From Cristatella mucedo (taxonomy: Eukaryota > Bryozoa > Phylactolaemata > Cristatellidae): DNA of 64,000 nt. A program made the position numbers and the translations under genes. Shown piece after piece: positions 56,812-64,000 of this stretch; position 1 is the first letter of the stretch; each line of letters begins with the position of its first letter. The stretch spans positions 2,549,501 to 2,613,500 of the forward strand of contig WPIO01000048.1 of assembly GCA_009760855.2 (NCBI GenBank). The letters run 5' to 3'. Under the pieces are notes generated by a model that ran no database searches, had not been told where the DNA came from, and saw only the letters and a program-made list of their open reading frames with translations.

Positions 56812-57290
56812 ATTTATGTATCTCTGTCTGTAACTACACAAAGACTATGTGGGTGCTATTCAGGAGAGTTCTGTATAGCGCACTCGAAGCCCAGGCGGCT
56901 TTTGGTACTCATTTGGTAGCCAATAGACTTCCTCTTACGCAACAAAAAGAAAGTAAGAATCGTAGCTGAGTCAGAAGAGCTATTTAGGTAGCAAGTAGCA
57001 CGGGAGTAGCAGCTCAAGGCGGCTGGGAATTAAGTGTCGCATTCAGCTGAAGGAAAGTAGATATTGTTGCGTAAGAACTGTGGAAGTTAATGCCACAGTC
57101 TGGGACATGCAGAAGAAAATCTCCTGTCGCCAACGGTCTGTAAGCAGAGAAATGGAACAGCTAATTCATTTTCCATTGACCTGAGGGCACGAGGAGGCTG
57201 AAAATAGTGCAGCAGTTCAGCTAGGTGTGAACGAGCCAAGCCGTGGGGGCCTTGTGATTCAACGTAAGAACTTTACTCTGTACCCGCTGA
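56812..57290 (-). mobile_element. LINE-B 3' fragment
   Basis: ATGTATCTCTGTCTGTAACT tail side through GCTTTTGGTACTCATTTGG to CAAGCCGTGGGGGCC; 5'-truncated. Confidence 0.88.
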
Positions 57291-57714
57291 TTAAAGTCCC
57301 ATACATGCCAAAATGTTTTTCTCAAGCTTAATTCACGGACGAGCAAGGAAAGACAATGTATTTGATCGGAGCATATTATTTTAGTAACATTTTCTCTGGA
57401 TTTGTTTGCATTTTGTTTGTCGTGCGATAACTGGATATAAGTTTGGAGTGAGATTTGCGCTTTGGGATAATTTGAGAGAAAGGCAATGACTACAAATAAT
57501 CTAGTGTTGGCTAGATAGGAGTCCTATCTTGTTCTAAGCAGTTTTGAACTTTCACGAGGTTTAGATCGTCGAACTTACGCTGCTATCTAGTGAAAGGTCT
57601 ATTTGGGACCGCACAGCCTAATTTCGAACAAGGTGCAAAGAGGAGAAATGTGGGCTGAGCCCATGTCGAGCACTAATCTATCCAGTTTCAGAGTGAGCTA
57701 CACAAGGCCTAAGA

Positions 57715-57860
57715 TAAATCTAAAGTTGCTCTTTTTTAGTCATCCAATTTAAGAAAGGTTGAAGCAATTCACACGCGAATTTCAGCAATACATCCTATCG
57801 AGGATTTGAGAGAACTCAATGCTGGAAGGCTGAGAGTGATTCAAGCACATGTCATATCCG
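57715..57860 (-). mobile_element. LINE-A palm fragment
   Basis: CATCCAATTTAAGAAAGGTT, then GCAATTCACACGCGAATTTC, correspond to the F-L-K-L-x-D-D and D-I-R-T-W segments on the minus strand. No tail. Confidence 0.7.
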
Positions 57861-58125
57861 GCTGTGGTTTTTCGATGTGCTTTCGACTTTTTCTGTGACC
57901 TAGCTATCCTTGAGACAACAAGGCGCGGCCGAGATTTGATGTAGTGGGCTTTAACGTATTTGCACGTAATTTTGCAGCGATCTGGGATTTTAGATGCGAT
58001 TTCGGGTAATTTTGACCTATGCAGTTTGGGGAAAGCGCTCGTGTGTTCGATTAATAAGTCGTGATCGGTCTTTTTGCGGTTTAAGCACAATCTGCATAAA
58101 TATGAAAAAGCCTAAATGTTACCTG
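57861..58125. other. Unassigned segment
   Basis: The minus-strand frame 57782-58090 spans part of the LINE fragment and novel sequence; not recognised. Confidence 0.35.
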
Positions 58126-60950
58126 CAATGTAATGTAATTTCTCTCTATCTGTAACTCCACAAAGGCATCAGTACTATGTGAGTGTTACCCAGAAGAGTT
58201 TTCTTTAGCACAATCAAAGCCAAAGTGGCTTTCAGTACACGTGTGGTAACCAACAGACTTCTTGCAATCAAAGGAAAGTGAGTAGCATAGATGAGTCCAA
58301 ATGGCAGTTGAGGTAGTGAGTAGCATAGAAGCAGCAGCACGTGACGGCTGGAAAATATGTGCTACAGTCAGCGAATAAGAATTATGGAAGTGAGCTCCAC
58401 AGTCTAGGACCTGCAGAGTACAATCTTCTGTCGCCAAAGGTCTTTAAGCGAAAGAATAGAACAGCGAATTTAATGTCCATAGAGGACATGAGGGCACAAG
58501 GAGGCTGAAACTGGTGCAGCACTTCAGCTAGGTGTGAAGGCACAAGAGCATGGCCGGCCTTTCTGGTCAGCATAAGAACTTAACTCCTTGTTCATTGATC
58601 AACTAGATTCCATCAAAGCTTCTTCAGCAAAGGAGACAAGTGTTCAAACCTCTGGGATTTGTAAATTCGCTTTCCAGTCATATTCATCACCAGCTGAAGT
58701 GTCCTAGTGGCTTTTTTAAGTAGGCAGGCCAAAGCTAAATGACAATAATCTAGCCGAGACAGAACCAGGGAGCTAGTTATTTTTTTTAAGTCACCGTGGA
58801 AGACAGTCCTTAATAATACATATTGATTGGGCGTGATGGTAAGCTAGTCTTCTTACTGAAATTTTAAAAACACAGGCAGTTGTCAAAGATGAGACCTAAA
58901 TTCTGAGCATGCGATGACGGTCCTACAACAGCATCACCAATTAAAAAAGCACAGTCTTCTAGTTCAGCCACATGCTTTAGGTGTCCTTTGAGTATCCGTT
59001 CCGTTGTATGTCTTTAAGTTCAAGGAAACTCGCTGACATTTAGGATCGACTGTCTGCAAGGCAAGCATTAGTTTATCCGTCCCTGGGCAGACTCCGACGT
59101 TTTAAATCGTAAATGCTTGTGATTATCGTCAGCATAAAAATGATAGCCAATTCCCTGGGCCAGAATCACTTGCCCAAGAGGTTCAGTATCAATAGAGAAG
59201 AGCAGAGGACCGAGGACGGCCCCTTGTGGGGCTCCACGGGTGAGTAGTCCAATGAATGAGAACTGAACCCTCACGGCACGGATTGAACACGACAGGACAA
59301 GAACAGTTGTGTGCACACCGCTGCCTCGTACGCCAGACCAATCGTTGCTCTCAATCGTTCAATTAGGGTGCACCACGATCGATAATGTCGGAGGTAGCGG
59401 ACTGATCTAGCTGGCCATGGCAGCGACATTCCCGCCATCTTTCCTCCGTGTGATGTCATTGGTTACACGGAGGAGAGCAGTTTTAATGGAATTGTGACAC
59501 TTGAATCCAAATGAAATTTGTCTGGTGAATTATTCTTTTCGTGTTCAAAACAAGCTGCTTAACGACTATATTTTCAAAAATTGTTGACAAAAAATCGAAG
59601 AAGGAAACTGGGTAATAACTTCCTATGACCTCTTAATTTAATCCAATCTTTACAAGTATCGGTCGAACGATGGCCAAGTTAAAAGACCTTTAAACAACCC
59701 CGTTACCCAGAGATGCATAAAAAATCTGAGCTACTCTGGCTGGGGTACGTTCTTATGCAATGAAAAGCACAGAGGAGATTTATGGGGTCTTCAGGAGACA
59801 AAGGCTTGTTCCTATACTTTATTGAGGTAACTGCATCGCATCCAGAAATTTTTAGATAAAAATAAGGTAGATCTCAGGTTAATAACAATAATAATAATGC
59901 ACTTGATAAAGCACCCTCAAAGAACTCAATCTCTTTCGAGGCGCTTTACATTCGCTGCAAAGGGAAACGCGATTGAATGCTGATTAATATTATGCTCGAT
60001 CAACAACATGGATAACATGGTTAGGGGTGACATGCACAGGGTCAGCATGCAAGTGTGGTTAGTGGCAGCATGCACAGTGTCAGCACGCATAAGCACGTGA
60101 AGGACGAATCACAGGGACCCACTAAATGCTGTCTTAAATAGGTGTGTTTTTAAGTTCTTTTTAAATGTTGTCAAGTCAGGGGATGTTGTGACGCAAGTCG
60201 GGAGTGAGTTCCAGGCTTTGGGAGCATACGAACTAAATGCAGGGTCTCCAAAGGATTTGAGGTTTGCACGAGGTATTGGTAAACTGTTCGATCTCAAAAA
60301 GTGGATTGTACGATACTTGGCCTGGTGGGGGAGTAGATCTGAGAGATAGGATAAAGCCAGAGAATGAAGTGACCTCAAAGTGAGCGAGAAAACTTTGGAG
60401 TCGATTCGTTGCTGTACTGGTAGCCAGTGCAGGTCGGCGAGAAGTAGTGTGATGTAGCAACTGCGACGCTCACGACAGACAAGCCTAGCTTCGGAGTTTT
60501 GCACCAGCTGTAATCGCCTGATTGCACATGCCGGTAGGCCAGCTAAACAGGTTGTGACTCAACCATTGCTTTAGTCGGAGAGGGCTTAATGGAGGCACAA
60601 ATATGTGCAATTTTTTCAACAAAGAAGGCTGAAAACGTGTCGTGCGAGTCCTTAATAATTGGGAGTGAGACCTCTCAGAGTTGGGAAGCAAATTGTTCAC
60701 CATCCTGTAAATCGTCTTCTGGTCTTTGGTGGCAATTTGATTGGCAGGACTTCAGTTTTCGAGTGAATAAAGAAGCCCTGGGTTTTCTAAGCTTTCTATT
60801 GTAGACTCGGAGAAAGTCTCTGAAATTAGCTATATCGTCAGAACCAGACTTCTTAAATCGGAGTTCAAGCCTGTACTTTACAACGAACATCTTTTGAAAG
60901 TTTTTAGTAAATGAAAAAGAATCTCAGAGCCCCTTTACATGGAAAGAATG
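58126..60950 (-). mobile_element. LINE-B copy, long, split by LINE-A
   Basis: (TTACA)-type tail at 58126-58140; decayed C-terminus and palm ([39 protein letters not shown]) up to 59880. It continues after the insertion at 60548 with the linker block MFVVKYRLELRFKKSGSDDI. Frame breaks throughout. Confidence 0.87.
59881..60547 (-). mobile_element. LINE-A inserted in LINE-B, with 6-bp TSD
   Basis: A young-looking copy whose 131-codon C-terminal frame is open (SEARLVCRERRSCYITLLLA to LKTHLFKTAFSGSL), with 3' UTR, hairpin and (TTA)n tail at 59881. CAGGTT flanks it at 59875-59880 and 60548-60553. Removing it restores collinearity with the LINE-B at 53.5 kb. Confidence 0.93.
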
Positions 60951-62372
60951 CACGGTAGAGCATGTTTATAAAGGGCACTCGTAAGTTTCATTTTCATTGC
61001 ATCCATTAACATATCGAAACTGTCGGTTGAATCTGGGTGCATATCAAAAAGACCTGCCTCACAGACAGTCCAAAATTTTTCAGGGTGAATGCTTTTCAGC
61101 TTTCGTCGCTGGACAAACTCAACGTTACCCTGCTCCTACTATGGGAACTGAAACAGTAATTAGCGACTATATTCTAAAAATTGGTGAATAAATTCTGAAA
61201 AACGAAGCTCTAGAGTAGATCTCTGTTGTATCTGATTCTGTAAATGCCTACTAAACCATCTTTGTGCTTTTAACATTTAATCTGGAGCCTGCCATTGAGA
61301 GAGAATGTCAAGCAATGCGCAGCGGGGTCTGTGACAGCACAGGGAGTTGCCGAGAATTAACAGATGAACTCAATCTACTCCTAAGAGATATTGCTACAGC
61401 TGATGAGACTGTTGAACCAGGCCTATATTTCAATCTAGGAAATGTTCTAGTCTCTCTGACTCACGCGAGAAATGATCCATCAACGGATTTTGTATGCTGC
61501 TGCTGAATTGTATCCTTCAATTACTGGCGAAATACTTATTGAGATAATTACATACTAAATTAATTGGGAGATCCACGATAAGCAGTAGGTATCGATATAA
61601 AAAAAAATTAATTAACGCCAATTGTAACCTCGATGATACGGTTTCAGTCACTGCATATGCGGAGTGGCAGGAAAGTTTCATATTTAAATATATTTAATAT
61701 GCCATTGAAGTCAACAGAAAAGTGCCGTGCTTACTTTTATAATTTTCTTCAACCGCACTTTGGCTATAATGTTTCATTGGCATGCGTGTTCGCTTTCCAT
61801 GTTTATCCTTCATACGCTTTGCCGCACGCTTAGCTTCCTCCTGAATACTATTTAGTTGACCAGTCCGCGTTTCAAAACGTGTGTTAAAAATGTTCATAGC
61901 TGTTGAGTCCAAGAGACGCTCCGGGACACCTTCTTTTGCGGCAGACTTCCATCCGAGAGCAGCGAGCCCACTCGCGAGTTTTCGGACTCATCGTGGTTAG
62001 GGCTCTAGCTCGCTCGTGGCTTCCTGCGATTTGTAATAAGCAGCCATGTTTCCTGTACGGTCTCCTGGGGTGTGCGACTGCTCACATTAATTTAAACTTA
62101 AAAATATTCCTTCCCCTTTTTGCAATGCTCAAACTGAGACAGCTGAAGCTCATGCCCCAGTTGATGCTCGACGCTTGATGCTCCTCAAGAAAGCTACTGT
62201 ATCCTTACTGGCCCCACACGCTAAAGACTCAAAATTCTGCTATGTGAAAGCCACAATAATATGGTGCTGCCTTAAAATTTAGGGATATATATCTCCGTTT
62301 GATCAATCAATGGCTTTGTCTATTTTCGTACAGTGTCTCAATTGTTCCACAATACTAACTTGACCTTTGCAG
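60951..62372. other. Unassigned part of gene B intron 3
   Basis: The plus frame 61264-61506 (NLEPAIERECQAMRSGVCDS, then ELTDELNLLLRDIATADETV) and the minus frame 61694-61912 (NSIQEEAKRAAKRMKDKHGK) look protein-like but match nothing I know and have no clear splice sites. Possible decayed element or cryptic exons. Confidence 0.35.
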
Positions 62373-62537
62373 TGTTTTTTCCAACTCTGTGGGGCTTTGT
62401 GAAGAATCCTGTCTACGTCCTAACAGCATTATCCATGTGCTCTATGTCGTGGATTGAAGCAGGTTTTTATTCATATTTTCCAAAGTATCTGGAGATTATG
62501 TACCACCAGACTGCAGCCGAAGCTGATATAGAGTCAG
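62373..62537 (+). CDS. SLCO: SLCO gene B, coding exon 4
   Basis: A 165-nt phase 1-1 exon. The acceptor is GACCTTTGCAG before TG (completing ATG), and the donor is TCAG followed by GTTCGT at 62538. It encodes FFPTLWGFVKNPVYVLTALS, then a helix and YFPKYLEIMYHQTAAEADIES. It matches gene A exon 4 in length, phase and motifs. The donor is weak (GTTCGT). The next exon, matching 1254-1449 of gene A, is not found before 64000. Confidence 0.93.
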
Positions 62538-63114
62538 GTTCGTACCTTATTTCATGTTGCTTAAAGCAGAGCATGTAGTTGGTTTCAGCTGTAATTGATT
62601 AATGCTTCGGTCATGCCGATGCACGCCATTGGGAGAAAATTCAGTTAAACTCCAAAATTAAGAAATGTGATTGTTAAGTGAAGTGAAGATAAGCCGACTC
62701 GATAACCTCTTGTGTACTGTAGCAGATGCAGCCTTGCAGAAGGCCTATACCCGTCTTGCAGCAGGCTACGAAATAATTTCCCTCTGCAAGAATAAAAACC
62801 AAGATTTCGGTTGGTGAACTCGGGCACCTTAACGATTGGCTAAGACCCAGCCTATGTGTCTTTGTTTGTGAGCGTTGAAGCGAGTATGGGCTGTGTGTGT
62901 GAATGAGTATGACGTCTTTGACTTTAGGATGCATTGCTGTCTCCGAGGACGTGCGCGCAGGAACGCACATGCACTTGTGTTTGCGTTCGTGCTTGTGAGT
63001 GAGTGTGCATGGATGAATGCTCACATTCACATGTCCACTGAGATCTTTAGGCAGAACATTTTGCATCATAGCTGTCATACGATGTTTTCGCCTTTTCCTA
63101 ATTTAAATTTATCC

Positions 63115-63115
<1 letters not shown>

Positions 63116-63189
<74 letters not shown>

Positions 63190-63368
63190 CACTTTTGTTA
63201 TCTCTCTCTTTCTCTTTCTCTCTCCCTCTCTCTGCGTGTCTCTCACTCTGTCTCTCTGTCTCACTCTCTCCCTCACTCCCTCCCTCCCTCCCTCCCCCCC
63301 CCCCTCCCTCCCTCCCCCTCCCTCCCTCCCTCCCTCCCTCCCTCCCTCCCTCCCTCCTCCACTCTCTG

Positions 63369-63399
<31 letters not shown>

Positions 63400-63400
63400 T
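63116..63400. repeat. Composite microsatellite (CT)n-(AT)n-(CT)n-(CCCT)n
   Basis: CT to 63136, AT to 63187, then interrupted CT, (CCCT)n and C-runs to about 63400. Overlapping frames here are artefacts. Confidence 0.96.
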
Positions 63401-63462
63401 GATCTCCATATCTTGCTTTCTCATATATCTTATTTTCTGAAGTTACGCCGAGGTTATGTTTC

Positions 63463-63502
63463 AATACATAATTCAATTGTATAGCTCCCTAAGAGAACTT
63501 GT
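63463..63502 (-). mobile_element. SINE2/LINE-A-type tail fragment
   Basis: ATAATTCAATTGTATAGCTC followed by CCTAAGAGAACTTG matches the SINE2 3' end. Confidence 0.65.
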
Positions 63503-64000
63503 AAACGCTCTACCACATTTTAAAAGAAGCTAAAAGCCTAATTGTTCCTCGAAGCCTTTACTTTGTCCGCACGTATTTTTCGTAGTTTGCTTCTGAACTT
63601 CTGAATCGTATAACCAACCAATGAACGTGCTAGCTTTTTGGCATACTTGCTAGAAAATCGATGGGTTCTAAATTTGGGCACTATATAAATTGTTTATAAT
63701 TATATTGTATTCCCGTCAGCCAATCCTGAAAGCCACATAGGCTAAACTGGTATTGTGCTGGAGAGTCTTCAATTAAAAAAAACCAAAGCCTCAGCCGTTT
63801 CCAATGCTTATTTGGTGTCAACTTACTAAATTTCATTCAACAACAAGAAAGTTAATAGCATCCCTGAGTTAAGAAAGTGTAGGAGTCAGAGAAAAAAGTT
63901 CCCCTTGAATCTCATCTGGTCTTTCCCGATAAACTATTACTGTCAATGTAGTCAGTTTGATTCAAAACAACTATGCGTGAGATTATAGCTGCTGAGCTCT

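Larger units (their letters stand above)
62538..64000. other. Right-edge region, gene B intron 4 or later
   Basis: Apart from the microsatellite block and a SINE2 tail, nothing is recognised. CGGGCACCTTAACGATTGGC at 62821-62840 is reminiscent of a SINE2 head on the minus strand but too short to call. Confidence 0.45.

Noticed and set aside
62875-63484. Frames across the composite microsatellite
   Set aside because: Low-complexity CT/AT/CCCT sequence lacking stops; no coding evidence.

Overview
This is a repeat-rich nuclear segment from an animal, most likely an invertebrate; I cannot name the species. The animal assignment rests on two genes of the organic anion transporter family (OATP/SLCO, a metazoan family) cut into small exons by kilobase-scale introns. 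It is supported by the abundance of CR1/Rex1-like LINEs, tRNA-derived SINEs and long (AT)n/(CT)n microsatellites.

Host genes. Two SLCO paralogs lie head to head. Gene A is on the minus strand (coding exons 17145-17853, 7720-7806, 6381-6686, 2129-2293 and 1254-1449, running off the left edge). Gene B is on the plus strand (48869-49697, 55586-55672, 56290-56580, 62373-62537, running off the right edge). Every intron whose two boundaries I can place is phase 1. Exon 2 (87 nt) and exon 4 (165 nt) have identical lengths in both genes, so they are duplicates of one ancestral gene. Both first exons are GC-rich and the later exons are not. The last exons of both genes lie outside the window, so neither protein is complete here. 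The start codons are about 31 kb apart. A further GC-rich, ORF-bearing island at 31.4-32.8 kb sits between them and is unassigned.

Mobile DNA makes up most of the rest. LINE-A is a CR1/Rex1-like element with endonuclease, RT and a (TTA)n tail; it occurs in about twenty copies, most 5'-truncated, with one nearly full-length copy at 23.1-26.3 kb. LINE-B is a related element with a (TTACA)n tail and an RT ORF of about 430 codons at 14.4-15.7 kb. SINE1 and SINE2 are tRNA-derived. The 3' end of SINE2 matches the 3' hairpin of LINE-A, which makes LINE-A its probable mobilising partner. At 27.45-29.39 kb there is a short LTR element that carries only a gag-like reading frame, and a second-family solo LTR is nested in its 3' LTR. 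The same solo LTR family occurs at 23.55-23.91 kb with a perfect 5-bp target duplication. A repeat of about 900 bp (R1) is present twice around 34.9-40.4 kb; the second copy is split by a LINE-A that is itself split by another LINE-A.

Other structure. A (CTG/CAG)32 tract lies 25 nt downstream of a splice donor in gene A. A CCCTAAA telomere-like tract at 50.9-51.1 kb is enclosed by inverted GC-rich minisatellite arms. There are several perfect short stem-loops and a 44-bp near-perfect palindrome. No tRNA gene (other than SINE heads), rRNA, CRISPR or prokaryotic-type system was seen.
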